Under the pieces are notes generated by a model. That model did not search any database. It had not been told where the DNA came from and was given only the letters and a program-made list of their open reading frames with translations. Of a DNA stretch of 64,000 nt, positions 35,881 through 45,635 are shown one piece after another. Numbering within the stretch: the stretch's first letter is position 1; each line of letters starts with the position of its first letter. The position numbers were made by a program, and so were the translations under genes. The DNA lies in contig NZ_JBMSDV010000001.1 of the NCBI RefSeq assembly GCF_049445855.1, positions 124,001-188,000 on the forward strand, given 5' to 3'. The stretch comes from JAGOCV01 sp049445855. Lineage in GTDB: Bacteria > Pseudomonadota > Gammaproteobacteria > Burkholderiales > Burkholderiaceae_C.

Positions 35881-36171
35881 TTGTCTAGCGCCTATATCTT
35901 CGCGAATGTCACGGTCACCAATCCCCAGCAATACGACGAGTACAAGAAATGGTCCACGGCTGCCATCCAGATGCATGGGGCCGAGATCTGCGTGCGTGGT
36001 GGTGCGGTCGAAGTGCTGGAAGGTGACTGGAAGCCGGACCGCGTGGTGCTGCTCAAATTTCCCAGCGTCGAAGCTGCCAAGGCCTTCGATGCATCACCCG
36101 AATACACGAAAGCCCGCGAAGCACGCGCCGGTGCCGCCATCATGCGCATGGTGGTGATCGAAGGCGTTTGA
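35881..36171 (+). CDS. DUF1330 family protein
   Basis: A 96-residue dimeric alpha/beta-barrel-type protein (SSAYIFANVTVTNPQQYDEY, GWK-type hydrophobic core, FPSVEAAKAFDASPEY). DUF1330 proteins are small cytoplasmic proteins of unknown activity. No ATG fits; TTG at 35881 with GGAG upstream gives exactly the family length. It lies between pyrG and eno, a position conserved in many Burkholderiales. Confidence 0.8.
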   Translation: MSSAYIFANVTVTNPQQYDEYKKWSTAAIQMHGAEICVRGGAVEVLEGDWKPDRVVLLKFPSVEAAKAFDASPEYTKAREARAGAAIMRMVVIEGV

Positions 36172-36218
36172 CCCTGGGCATCTGACCGATTTTTTGACTT
36201 GAACCGAGAGACACACAC

Positions 36219-37502
<1,284 letters not shown>

Positions 37503-37520
37503 CCGTTCGCCTCCACCCGC

Positions 37521-37796
37521 ATGAGCACCCGCGTCGTCCCGGCCATCCTCATCACCCTGCTGGTGGTGTTGCATGCGCAGTTGTGGTTCGGCCGCGGGAG
37601 CCTGCCGGACGTATCGCGCCTGCAGCAGAAGCTGGACGTGCAGAAAGCGGCCAACACGAAGTCGCAGGTCGCCAACGAACGCCTCGCCGCCGAGGTGAAC
37701 GACCTGCGTGAAGGTCTGGAGATGGTGGAAGAGAAGGCGCGCATGGAGCTCGGCATGGTCCGGCCCAACGAGGTCTTCGTGCAGATCGCGCGCTGA
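37521..37796 (+). CDS. ftsB: Cell division protein FtsB
   Basis: A 91-residue single-pass membrane protein: a hydrophobic helix (VPAILITLLVVLHAQLW, residues 5-21), a coiled-coil stretch with heptads (LQQKLDVQKAANTKSQVANERLAAEVNDL), and the FtsB-type GLEMVEEKARMELGMVRP segment. It joins FtsL and FtsQ in the divisome. Position after eno is typical. Confidence 0.92.
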   Translation: MSTRVVPAILITLLVVLHAQLWFGRGSLPDVSRLQQKLDVQKAANTKSQVANERLAAEVNDLREGLEMVEEKARMELGMVRPNEVFVQIAR

Positions 37797-37822
37797 CGCG
37801 GCTCATGCCGCCCACGCCGCTC

Positions 37823-38269
37823 ATGGCACTGCGCATCCACATCCTCGGTGCCGGCCATACCGGCAAGACAACGCTCCACAGCGAGCTCACCCAGGCCTTG
37901 AAGGCGCGCGGTGCGGACGTTGTCGTCTCGGAGATTTCATCCTTGCCCGACAGCCCTAGCCCTTCGCATGAAGGCGATGCGCTGCACCTCCTGATGGGGC
38001 TGGACCTCGGAAATGCGCAGGCAGGAGAGAAAGCCGATGTCGACCTGCGTTCACAACTTGCATCGGCAGGTATTGCCTACCGCGTGATTTATGGCCGGGG
38101 CCCCGCGCGACTGACAAACGCCCTGCGTGCAGTGGAAGAACGGCTCAACCCGGACCGGCAAGACCCCTCTTCCACCGTGCCCTGGGTCTGGACCTGCGAG
38201 AAGTGTTCTGACCCTGCATGTGAACATCGGCTGTTCAGCCGGCTCACGAACCGGGCCGACGAACCGTAA
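37823..38269 (+). CDS. P-loop NTPase-like protein with C-terminal Cys cluster
   Basis: A 148-residue protein starting MALRIHILGAGHTGKTTLHS, with a Walker A motif G9-AGHT-GKT16. The rest has no obvious Walker B; the short length suggests a small kinase or signalling NTPase. Near the end C125, C128, C133 and H135 (WTCEKCSDPACEH) form a likely zinc knuckle. An in-frame ATG at 37805 would add 6 residues. It follows ftsB by 26 bp and is convergent with hslO (3 bp). No function is known. Confidence 0.7.
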   Translation: MALRIHILGAGHTGKTTLHSELTQALKARGADVVVSEISSLPDSPSPSHEGDALHLLMGLDLGNAQAGEKADVDLRSQLASAGIAYRVIYGRGPARLTNALRAVEERLNPDRQDPSSTVPWVWTCEKCSDPACEHRLFSRLTNRADEP

Positions 38270-38272
38270 CGG

Positions 38273-39244
38273 TCACTGGACGGTCGCGCTGCCCGGCGGC
38301 TGGTCGTTGCGCGACATGAAAATCTGCGCCGCGTCCACCGCATCGAAGCGGTACTGCCGACCGCAGAAATCGCAGCCGACCTCGATGTCCTCTCGCTCCG
38401 AAAGAATGCTCTCGGCTTCTTCGACGCCCAGGCCGCGGATCATCTGCATCACGCGCTCGCGGCTGCACGAGCATGCAAAGCGTGGCGTGCTGTGCTCCAG
38501 CCGCTGCACCGGTTCCTGCCAGAACAGTCGCCGCAGGACGGTGTCCACGTCGAGGGACAGCAGCTCCTCGCGCTTCAGGCTGGCGGCGAGCGTGGCGATG
38601 CGGTTGTAGTCCTCGTTGACACCGATCTCGTCCTCGTTCGCCCGCTGCGTCCCCGCAAGGTTGCCTTCGCCTTCCAGCGGCATGCGCTGGATCAACAGGC
38701 CAGCGGCCACCTTGTCATCGGCGGCCAGCACCAGCGTCGTGTCCAGTTGCTCGCTCTGCAGCATGTAGTGCTGCAGCACATCGCTGAGTTTCTCGAGCTT
38801 CTCGCGCTGGTCACCGAACAACGGCACCACGCCCTGGTAGGGCTGCTGGCCGGGCAGCTTCTCGCGCGGGTCCAGCGTGATCGCGCAGCGACCCTGGTTG
38901 TTCACGTTCACCAGCTGGCTGAGCGACGCGTCATCCGCCACATCGCCCATCACCTTGGCGGTGACGCGCAGCGACAGGTCGGACTGCACCTCGGCCACGG
39001 CCACTTTCACGGGGCCATCGCCGAAAATCTGCAGCACCAGCGCACCGTTGAACTTGATGTTCGACTGCATCAGCACACCGGCAGCAGCCATCTCGCCCAG
39101 CATGCGGGAGACGGCGGCCGGATAGGCGCCCGTCTCGTTGTTCGACGCACGCCGCTGCAGGATCTCCGTCCACGCATCGGTCAGCCGCACGATGCAACCG
39201 CGCACCGGCAGGCCTTCGAACAGGAATTTGTGTAGCTCGCTCAA
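38273..39244 (-). CDS. hslO: Redox-regulated chaperone Hsp33
   Basis: A 323-residue holdase. The N-terminal domain shows SNIKFNGALVLQIFGDGPV and the NVNNQGRCAITLD stretch. The C-terminal redox switch shows the zinc-binding cysteines CSC (ACSCSRERV) and CxxC (VGCDFCGRQY). Oxidation releases zinc and activates the chaperone against aggregation. It ends a minus-strand pair with the gamma-carbonic anhydrase gene, 30 bp apart. Confidence 0.93.
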   Translation of the reverse strand: MSELHKFLFEGLPVRGCIVRLTDAWTEILQRRASNNETGAYPAAVSRMLGEMAAAGVLMQSNIKFNGALVLQIFGDGPVKVAVAEVQSDLSLRVTAKVMGDVADDASLSQLVNVNNQGRCAITLDPREKLPGQQPYQGVVPLFGDQREKLEKLSDVLQHYMLQSEQLDTTLVLAADDKVAAGLLIQRMPLEGEGNLAGTQRANEDEIGVNEDYNRIATLAASLKREELLSLDVDTVLRRLFWQEPVQRLEHSTPRFACSCSRERVMQMIRGLGVEEAESILSEREDIEVGCDFCGRQYRFDAVDAAQIFMSRNDQPPGSATVQ

Positions 39245-39274
39245 AACCGGATCTTCTTTCCGCTTCTCTTGGAT

Positions 39275-39799
39275 TCAATCAATCCTGCGGAGCCCGCGCG
39301 CGAAGCGGTGCGCGTTCTCCACATAGTGTTCCGCGCTCTGGCGCAACTTTTCCGCCGCCGCATCGTCCAGCGTGCGCACCACCTTGGCGGGCGCGCCGAT
39401 GATGAGCGAATTGTCCGGGAACTCCTTGCCCTCTGTCACCACGCTGCCCGCGCCGACGATGCAGTTTTTCCCGATCTTCGCGCGGTTCAGCACCACGGCC
39501 TGGATGCCGATCAGCGAGTTGTCGCCCACCGTACAGCCATGCAGCATGACCTGGTGGCCCACCGTCACGTTGTCGCCGATGCTCAGCGGGCAACCCACGT
39601 CGGCATGCAGGACGCTGCCGTCCTGGATGTTGCTGTTGCGTCCGATCTTCAGCAGCTCGGTATCGCCGCGCAACACCGCGCCGAACCATATGCTGGCGTT
39701 TTCGGCCAGTTCAACCTCGCCGATCACCTGGGCGCTGTCCGCTACCCAGGCGCCTTCGGCCAGTTTGGGGGCCTTGCCATCGAGTTCGTAGATCGCCAT
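39275..39799 (-). CDS. Gamma-carbonic anhydrase family protein
   Basis: A 174-residue left-handed beta-helix with hexapeptide repeats (SIGDNV, TVGDNS, KIGKNC). The three zinc-ligand histidines appear in SVLHADVG and TVGHQVMLHG. The family (YrdA/CaiE/PaaY) includes gamma-carbonic anhydrases and thioesterases, so enzymatic role is tentative. The ATG at 39799 follows AAGAGACATC; the longer frame is rejected because the family starts MAIYELDG. It is divergent from the DUF455 gene, 40 bp away. Confidence 0.88.
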   Translation of the reverse strand: MAIYELDGKAPKLAEGAWVADSAQVIGEVELAENASIWFGAVLRGDTELLKIGRNSNIQDGSVLHADVGCPLSIGDNVTVGHQVMLHGCTVGDNSLIGIQAVVLNRAKIGKNCIVGAGSVVTEGKEFPDNSLIIGAPAKVVRTLDDAAAEKLRQSAEHYVENAHRFARGLRRID

Positions 39800-39839
39800 G
39801 CTGATGTCTCTTCGTGTGGGGAAAAATAGAATTGTAGGG

Positions 39840-40667
39840 ATGGAACTCAGACAATGCGCGCTGCAGGCCTTGTGCCTGGCCGACCCTGTCGAAAAGGCCG
39901 ACAGCCTCAAGGCCGCGTGGGCCAACACACCCGGCATCGCCGTGGACATGGCTCGCGCGCCCGTTCCATCAAAGCCGCTGCCCGGCCGTCCCGCGCGCCC
40001 CACGCTCGTTCCGCCCAAGGACGTGCCCCACCGGTCACCCTTTACCCCGCAGGGCATGGCCGGTCTGCTTCATTCGATCTGTCACATCGAATTCAATGCC
40101 ATCAACCTCGCGCTTGACGCCATCTGGCGCTATTCCGGCATGCCGCGCGATTTCTACATGGACTGGCTGCACGTGGCGCGCGAAGAGGCCTGCCACTTCA
40201 CCTTGCTGCGCGAGCACATGGAGGCGATCGGCCACCGGTACGGCGACTTTCCCGCGCACGACGGCCTCTGGACGATGTGCGAGAAGACGAAGGACGACGT
40301 CGTTGCCCGCATGGCGCTGGTGCCGCGCACGCTGGAAGCGCGCGGACTGGATGCGTCGCCGCTGATCCAGGGCAAGCTGCTCAAGGTCGGTACGCCGGAC
40401 GCGCTCAAGGCCGTGGACAACCTGGGCATCATCCTGCGTGACGAAGTAGGCCATGTAGCCGTCGGCAACCGCTGGTACCGTTGGCTTTGCGAGCGTGACG
40501 GGCTGGATCCGCTGGCGCACTATCGCGTGCTGTATCGCCTGCACGAGGCGCCGCGGCTGAAAGCGCCTTTCAATTTCGAAGCGCGGACGCGGGCCGGTTT
40601 CACGCCGGAAGAACTGGCAGCACTGGACCCATCGCCATCGCCGCTGCCGGAACTGCGCCCACTGTAG
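39840..40667 (+). CDS. DUF455 ferritin-like protein
   Basis: A 275-residue helical protein with ferritin-type metal ligands: HIEFNAINLALDA, HVAREEACHFTLL and RDEVGHVAVGNRWY give Glu/His pairs as in di-iron proteins. The N-terminus is LCLADPVEKADSLK, typical of DUF455 (COG2833). The reaction is unknown; related di-iron proteins hydroxylate tRNA or small molecules. It is divergent from the gamma-CA and convergent with nadX. Confidence 0.85.
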   Translation: MELRQCALQALCLADPVEKADSLKAAWANTPGIAVDMARAPVPSKPLPGRPARPTLVPPKDVPHRSPFTPQGMAGLLHSICHIEFNAINLALDAIWRYSGMPRDFYMDWLHVAREEACHFTLLREHMEAIGHRYGDFPAHDGLWTMCEKTKDDVVARMALVPRTLEARGLDASPLIQGKLLKVGTPDALKAVDNLGIILRDEVGHVAVGNRWYRWLCERDGLDPLAHYRVLYRLHEAPRLKAPFNFEARTRAGFTPEELAALDPSPSPLPELRPL

Positions 40668-40679
40668 GGCACCCGAGCA

Positions 40680-41450
40680 TCAGGGCATGCGCACCGATGC
40701 ATGGAAATCCATGACGGCTCGTGCGACGCTCATGGCCGCGAGCGCCGAAGTTCTCGGGTTGGAAGCCATGGGCTCGTTGGAGAGCGTGATCTCGAACTCG
40801 CCAAACACACCCCGCGCGCGTATGACGTGGCGGTTGAGCGAGAGCGAAGGATCCGCCGTCAGCATCACGCGCGTGCGGTCGAGCCCCATGCCCGCGAGGG
40901 CGACGGTCGCCGCGACGTTGGCGTTGCGCGGATAGAGGCGCGCCGCATCGCGCGCCGAACCGTCGAAGATCACCACGGGTTGCGCGAGCGCATCGAGATC
41001 GACCTGTTCGGCAGCCGGTGTGCCGCCCCAGGCGCGCGGCGGTTTGCGCCCTTCGTATTCCACGTGCGAAAGACCGTCGAGCGCGGCGGCCGACAGCACA
41101 TCGATGCCCCCCACCCCGCCCGCAACGAGCCGCAGGAATGTGCGACCTTTGCTGGCCGCCTCTTCCAGTCGTGCGGCAAGTTCCTCATCGGCCAGCGCAC
41201 CGACCGACGCGACGATGCAGGGAATGCCCCTGCCCAGCGCAGGCAGGACATGCTGCGCCACGGCGGCTCCACCGGCGCATTCGACGACGAGATCCACGCC
41301 AGCGGATGGCACGGCCTGCGCAACCGCATGCACGGACCGCGTGACCAGGCAAACGACCTGGACATCCGGCGAATGCTGCGCCAGATGGCGGACTACGGCG
41401 GTGCCGATCGCACCGCCTCCCACGATGGCAACTCGCGTTTTCTTGGTCAT
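40680..41450 (-). CDS. nadX: L-aspartate dehydrogenase
   Basis: A 256-residue NAD(P)-dependent oxidoreductase. Its nucleotide motif AIVGGGAIGTAV at 9-20 and the family stretch LYPRNANVAATVALAGMG, followed by LNRHVIRARG (with the catalytic His), fit aspartate dehydrogenase. It makes iminoaspartate, the first intermediate of NAD synthesis or of aspartate catabolism. No nadA or nadC is near, so the cellular role is open. It follows xerD by 15 bp. Confidence 0.85.
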   Translation of the reverse strand: MTKKTRVAIVGGGAIGTAVVRHLAQHSPDVQVVCLVTRSVHAVAQAVPSAGVDLVVECAGGAAVAQHVLPALGRGIPCIVASVGALADEELAARLEEAASKGRTFLRLVAGGVGGIDVLSAAALDGLSHVEYEGRKPPRAWGGTPAAEQVDLDALAQPVVIFDGSARDAARLYPRNANVAATVALAGMGLDRTRVMLTADPSLSLNRHVIRARGVFGEFEITLSNEPMASNPRTSALAAMSVARAVMDFHASVRMP

Positions 41451-41465
41451 GCTGGTATGTCGCGG

Positions 41466-42371
41466 TCACCCGCGTGGATGGTGTTGTGCATGGAGCTGGC
41501 GCAGTCTTTCACGCGCGACGTGCGTGTAGATGGTGGTCGTCGATATGTCCGCATGACCCAGCAACATCTGCACCGCACGCAGGTCGGCGCCGTGGTTGAG
41601 CAGGTGCGTCGCAAACGCGTGCCGCAGCGTGTGCGGCGACAGCGGCACGTCGATGCCGGCCCGCTGCGCGGACTTCTTCACGACTACCCAGAACATCGCC
41701 CGGGTCATGCCCGCGCCGCGCGAGGTGACGAACAGGTCCTGCGTCTGCTGGCCGGCGAGGATCGCGCCCCGCCCTTCTGCCAGATAGCGCTCGAGCCATT
41801 GCCGCGCCACTTCGCCGAAGGGCACGAGCCGTTCCTTGCTGCCTTTGCCCATGACGCGCAGCACGCCTTCGTTCATGCCAACATTGAAGACCTTCAGCCC
41901 CACAAGCTCGCTCACGCGCAGGCCACTGGCGTAGATCAGCTCGAGCATGGTGCGGTCACGCAGGCCGAGCGGTGTGTCCACGTCCGGCGCAGCGAGCAAG
42001 GCCTCGACCTGCGCCTCACTCAGCGACTTGGGCACGCGCAGCGGCTGCCGCGCAGCTTCGAGGCGAAGTGTCGGGTCGGCGTCGATGCGCCGCTCGCGCA
42101 ACGCCCAGCGGAAATAGCGCTTGAAGACAGTCAGGCGCCGGTTGGCCGTCGTGGCCTTGGTGTCCGCATGACGCTCCGCACGGTAGCGGTTGAGCTTTTC
42201 CTCGGTGGTGTCATCCAGTCGCAGCCCCTGCCCGGCAAGCCAGCCGGCATAGAGCGCCAGGTCGCGCCGGTAAGCGGCCAGCGTGTTGCGCGACAGGCCT
42301 TCTTCCAGCCACAGGGCGTCGATGAAAGTGTCGATGCTGGAGGCGCTGTCATTCTGCGCGGTGGACTGCAT
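41466..42371 (-). CDS. xerD: Site-specific tyrosine recombinase XerD
   Basis: A 301-residue recombinase with all six catalytic residues visible: R152 (ASGLRVSEL), K176 (GKGSKER), H247 and R250 (HTLRHAFAT), H273 and the nucleophile Y282 (LGHADISTTTIYTHV). With XerC it resolves chromosome dimers at dif. Length and the N-terminal SAM-like fold (IDALWLEEGLSRNTLAAY) match XerD rather than an integrase. No dif site was recognised in the window. Confidence 0.92.
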   Translation of the reverse strand: MQSTAQNDSASSIDTFIDALWLEEGLSRNTLAAYRRDLALYAGWLAGQGLRLDDTTEEKLNRYRAERHADTKATTANRRLTVFKRYFRWALRERRIDADPTLRLEAARQPLRVPKSLSEAQVEALLAAPDVDTPLGLRDRTMLELIYASGLRVSELVGLKVFNVGMNEGVLRVMGKGSKERLVPFGEVARQWLERYLAEGRGAILAGQQTQDLFVTSRGAGMTRAMFWVVVKKSAQRAGIDVPLSPHTLRHAFATHLLNHGADLRAVQMLLGHADISTTTIYTHVARERLRQLHAQHHPRG

Positions 42372-42406
42372 GGGGCGACGATAGCAAAACGAATCAAGAA
42401 ATGAAA

Positions 42407-42432
42407 AGGCCGCAGGGCGAACCGTGCGGCCT
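42407..42432 (-). terminator. Rho-independent terminator of the Bug gene
   Basis: AGGCCGCA pairs with TGCGGCCT; on the minus strand the stem is followed by TTTTC. It lies 21 bp beyond the Bug stop codon and in front of xerD. Confidence 0.75.
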
Positions 42433-42452
42433 CGCGGAAAAGAAAGCTGCGC

Positions 42453-43427
42453 TTATTCGAGCGTCAGCTTCTGCTTGACCACCACTTCCTTGTAGACCTC
42501 GAGTTCGGCCTTGATCTGCGCGGCGAACTGCTCGGGCGTATTGCCGACGACGATGGAACCCGTGTCCTCGATGCGCTTGCGCACGGCCGGGTCTTCCAGC
42601 GACTTCTTCACGCCGGCGGACACCTTGTCCACCACTTCCTTGGGCAGACCCTTGGGGCCCAGGATGCCGTAGTACGCCATGCGGTTCACCGGTTCGAGGC
42701 CGACTTCCTTGAAAGTCGGCACGTCGGGCAGCGCGGCCAGTCGCTGGGGCGCAGCCACGACGATCGGGATCAGGCGGCCTTCCTTGATGAAGGGCAGCGC
42801 CGACGGCAGGTTGTCGAAGATCATCGGGATCTGACCGGCCACCGCGTCATTGAGTGCCGGGCCCGCGCCACGGTACGGGATGTGCGTGACGAAGGTATTC
42901 GACAGGCTCTTGAACAGCTCCATCTGCAGGTGGCCGATGCCGCCCGTGCCCGACGAACCGTACGAGTACTTGCCGGGCGACTTCTTCAGTTCGGCGATGA
43001 ACGCCTTGTAGTCCTTGGCAGGGAATGAAGGATGCACCGCGATCACGTTCGGCGTGGCCGCGATGTTGATGATCGGCGTGAAGTCGGTCACCGGGTTGTA
43101 GGGAATCTTGGGGTTGATGGCCGGGTTGGCTGCCGTGGTGGACACGGTGGCCACGCCAAGCGAATAGCCATCGGGCGTCGCGCGCACGGTTTCGGTCGCG
43201 CCGACCACGCCGCCTCCGCCAGCCTTGTTGATCACCACCACGCTCTGTCCCAGGGCCTTGCCCAGCGGATCGGCGATGACGCGGCCGACGATGTCGGTCG
43301 TGCCACCGGGCGCGAATGGAACCTGAAGCTGAATCGGCTTGTTGGGGTAGCCCTGCGCAAGCGCAGAACCGGCCGCGGCAGCCAGGGTGAAGGCGCCGGT
43401 CACGGCCATCCATTGACGTCGTTGCAT
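42453..43427 (-). CDS. Bug-type tripartite tricarboxylate transporter binding protein
   Basis: A 324-residue periplasmic binding protein of the Bug (TctC) family: signal peptide MQRRQWMAVTGAFTLAAAAGSALA, then YPNKPIQLQVPFAPGGTTDIVGR, the canonical N-terminal loop, and GGIGHLQMELF. Such proteins are strongly expanded in Burkholderiales. There is no permease beside it, so it is an orphan; the ligand could be a carboxylate, but nothing in the sequence names it. Confidence 0.9.
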   Translation of the reverse strand: MQRRQWMAVTGAFTLAAAAGSALAQGYPNKPIQLQVPFAPGGTTDIVGRVIADPLGKALGQSVVVINKAGGGGVVGATETVRATPDGYSLGVATVSTTAANPAINPKIPYNPVTDFTPIINIAATPNVIAVHPSFPAKDYKAFIAELKKSPGKYSYGSSGTGGIGHLQMELFKSLSNTFVTHIPYRGAGPALNDAVAGQIPMIFDNLPSALPFIKEGRLIPIVVAAPQRLAALPDVPTFKEVGLEPVNRMAYYGILGPKGLPKEVVDKVSAGVKKSLEDPAVRKRIEDTGSIVVGNTPEQFAAQIKAELEVYKEVVVKQKLTLE

Positions 43428-43545
43428 TGCTTAACTCCTCTATGCGATCGAAACGTTCGATGCTAAACGCTCGTGTTCCCTACATGCCCCCTCGATACGG
43501 CCAATCCATAAGGGCAAACCCCAATGAACGCCCCTGTGGGCGGTT

Positions 43546-44466
43546 ATGCTTCGCGCCGTGAACTACGCGCAGCTGCTATTCCCCGATTTCTCCCTGATCC
43601 TGTGTGGTTATCTGGTGTGCCGCTACACCGCCCTGGACCGTTCGGTCTGGGAAAAGGTCGAAAGCCTCGTCTACTACTTCCTCTTCCCGATCCTGCTGTT
43701 CCAGTCCATCGTGCGCAGCCCGCTCGATCTGGGGTCAGCGTCCAGCCTCATCGCGGCCGGTGTGGTGTGCGGCCTTTCGGCCATCGGCCTGTCCTACGCG
43801 CTGCCCTACCTGCCGGTGCTGGGCGGTCACATCGATCGGCGCGAGCATGCGGGGGCGGCGCAGGTGGCGTTCCGGTTCAACTCGTTCATCGCCCTCGCAC
43901 TCGCCGACCGCATCGCGGGGCCCGAGGGCCTGCTGCTGATCGCCGTGCTCATCGGCGTGTGCGTGCCGATCCTCAACATCGCCGCCGTCTGGCCCATGGC
44001 GCGCCACGGCCAGGGCGGTTTCCTGCGCGAGCTTGTGCGCAACCCGCTCATCATCGCCACGGCCTCCGGGCTCGTCGCCAACATCGCCGGATTGCATATC
44101 CCCTTCTGGCTCGAACCCACCGTATCGCGCATCGGCGCAGCGTCCATCGCGCTGGGCCTGATGTCCGCCGGCGCCGGCATGCAGCTGGGCTCGCTCGCCC
44201 GCGGCAAGACGCTGGCCGTGGCCGTGCTGTCCATCCGCCACCTCATCACCCCGCTGATCGCCGCCGGCATGGCCTGGGTGTTCAAGCTCACGCCGCTGCA
44301 GGCCACCGCGCTGCTCACCTTCTCCGCCCTGCCCACGGCATCGACCTGCTATGTACTGGCAGCGCGCATGGGCTACAACGGGCCGTACGTGGCGGGGCTG
44401 GTCACGCTCTCCACCTTGCTGGGAATGTTGAGTCTGCCGTTTGCGCTCGGGGTATTGCGGGGCTGA
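43546..44466 (+). CDS. AEC family transporter (auxin efflux carrier-like)
   Basis: A 306-residue membrane protein with about 10 hydrophobic helices and the family pattern: YYFLFPILLFQSI in the third helix, FRFNSFIALALA, and a duplicated helix set with SALPTASTCYVLAARM. AEC carriers move organic acids or amino acids outward or by exchange. No adjacent catabolic gene points to the substrate. Start ATG 43546; GTG 43558 is possible. Confidence 0.85.
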   Translation: MLRAVNYAQLLFPDFSLILCGYLVCRYTALDRSVWEKVESLVYYFLFPILLFQSIVRSPLDLGSASSLIAAGVVCGLSAIGLSYALPYLPVLGGHIDRREHAGAAQVAFRFNSFIALALADRIAGPEGLLLIAVLIGVCVPILNIAAVWPMARHGQGGFLRELVRNPLIIATASGLVANIAGLHIPFWLEPTVSRIGAASIALGLMSAGAGMQLGSLARGKTLAVAVLSIRHLITPLIAAGMAWVFKLTPLQATALLTFSALPTASTCYVLAARMGYNGPYVAGLVTLSTLLGMLSLPFALGVLRG

Positions 44467-44538
44467 ACCCGCTCGCCCAGGTCGATCAGATCGCAATCGG
44501 CAGCACCTTCAGCGGGTCTTCGGGGCGGCACCACGCCG

Positions 44539-45633
44539 TCAGAGTTGACCCTCCAGATGTTCCGGCGCTGCGATGGTGCGCATCCACTTGATGGATTCGA
44601 CCTTCCAGCCGGGTTCGCGCTTGATGATGTCCATCACGCCCGGCAGATGGGCGGCACCATAAGTCACATAGATCCTGGGATGCGGATCGGACAGCAGTTG
44701 GGCTGCGAGATGGCGGTTGCGGAAATCGAGCACCACCGAGTCCATCGCGCCGCCTTGCCGCTCGTTGGTGCGGCGCATGACTTGCGTCATCAGGCCGCGG
44801 CAGAGCGTGCCGGCCAGCACGCGCCGGCGCTCGTCACCGGCCTTTTGCCGCTCGATGAGCCAGCCAATCACGTCCGGCGCGTCGTCATCCGCCGCCGCTG
44901 GCGCCTCGCGTTCGCGCATGGCGGCGGCAAAGGCCGGATCGGCCTGCATCAGACGGTCGTATTCCTGCTTCATGGCGCGGGTGTTCACGTCCATGGTGAC
45001 GTGGCGCTCTGGATGGGTGCGGGCGTCAGCGACGAGCGGACCGAAGTAGTCGATCTGGTATGACAGGCCGCACATCTTTCCCAGTTCGCGATAACTGTCC
45101 CCCAGATCTTTTCCGTGGCTCAGGGTGGTGCGGAACCACGCGTTGGCCTCGGCATCGCTGTCGGCCACGCCCTCGTAGGCGAGCAAGTAACCGTCTGCCA
45201 GCGCCTTCTCCAGGTCGTACACCACGGCCTGGTAGAAGCGCTCCGCGCCGACGTGCTGCATACCTTGCAGCACGATGGTGCGCGTTCCATTACCCAGGGT
45301 GATGGTGGGCACGATGGCCGGTCGCGCTTCCGTGGTCACCGCAAGGAAGTAGATGGGCGCCGCCACCGCCCCGCACAACAGGAACCAGAGGCCGGCGCTC
45401 GTGCGCGCCCATACCTTGGCCCAAGGCCGGCTGCGCGCGGGCCGCCAGCCGCACCGCCACAGCCAGGCCACCGGCAAGGCGATCACTGCCGCCAGCGCGG
45501 CAAGCGCCGGGAGCAGCAGCCACGTGAATCCCAGCACCACCGGCAATCCGCAGAGGAATGAGATCACGAGCGCGGCCCATGTCAGCGTCGAGACGCGGAT
45601 GGCCCAGGAGGATGATTGCGCGGGTCGGGCCAT
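44539..45633 (-). CDS. Membrane protein with TraB/PrgY-like (TIKI-type) domain
   Basis: A 364-residue protein. Residues 10-110 hold about three to four hydrophobic segments (ALVISFLCGLPVVLGF, WLLLPALAALAAV, LWFLLCGAVAAPIYF). The soluble part begins LQGMQHVGAERFYQAV and ends RIYVTYGAAHLPGVMDII, with a conserved GxxH...E/AAHLPG pattern typical of TraB/PrgY/TIKI-like hydrolases. The family includes metal-dependent peptidase-like members; its role here is unknown. It is the downstream gene of a pair with the secreted protein 45636-46376 (2 bp gap). Confidence 0.65.
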   Translation of the reverse strand: MARPAQSSSWAIRVSTLTWAALVISFLCGLPVVLGFTWLLLPALAALAAVIALPVAWLWRCGWRPARSRPWAKVWARTSAGLWFLLCGAVAAPIYFLAVTTEARPAIVPTITLGNGTRTIVLQGMQHVGAERFYQAVVYDLEKALADGYLLAYEGVADSDAEANAWFRTTLSHGKDLGDSYRELGKMCGLSYQIDYFGPLVADARTHPERHVTMDVNTRAMKQEYDRLMQADPAFAAAMREREAPAAADDDAPDVIGWLIERQKAGDERRRVLAGTLCRGLMTQVMRRTNERQGGAMDSVVLDFRNRHLAAQLLSDPHPRIYVTYGAAHLPGVMDIIKREPGWKVESIKWMRTIAAPEHLEGQL

Positions 45634-45635
45634 GT

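Noticed and set aside
41466..42371. Integrase of a mobile element
   Set aside because: The recombinase has XerD length, domain layout and a housekeeping neighbourhood with normal GC, and no attachment site or cargo is seen.
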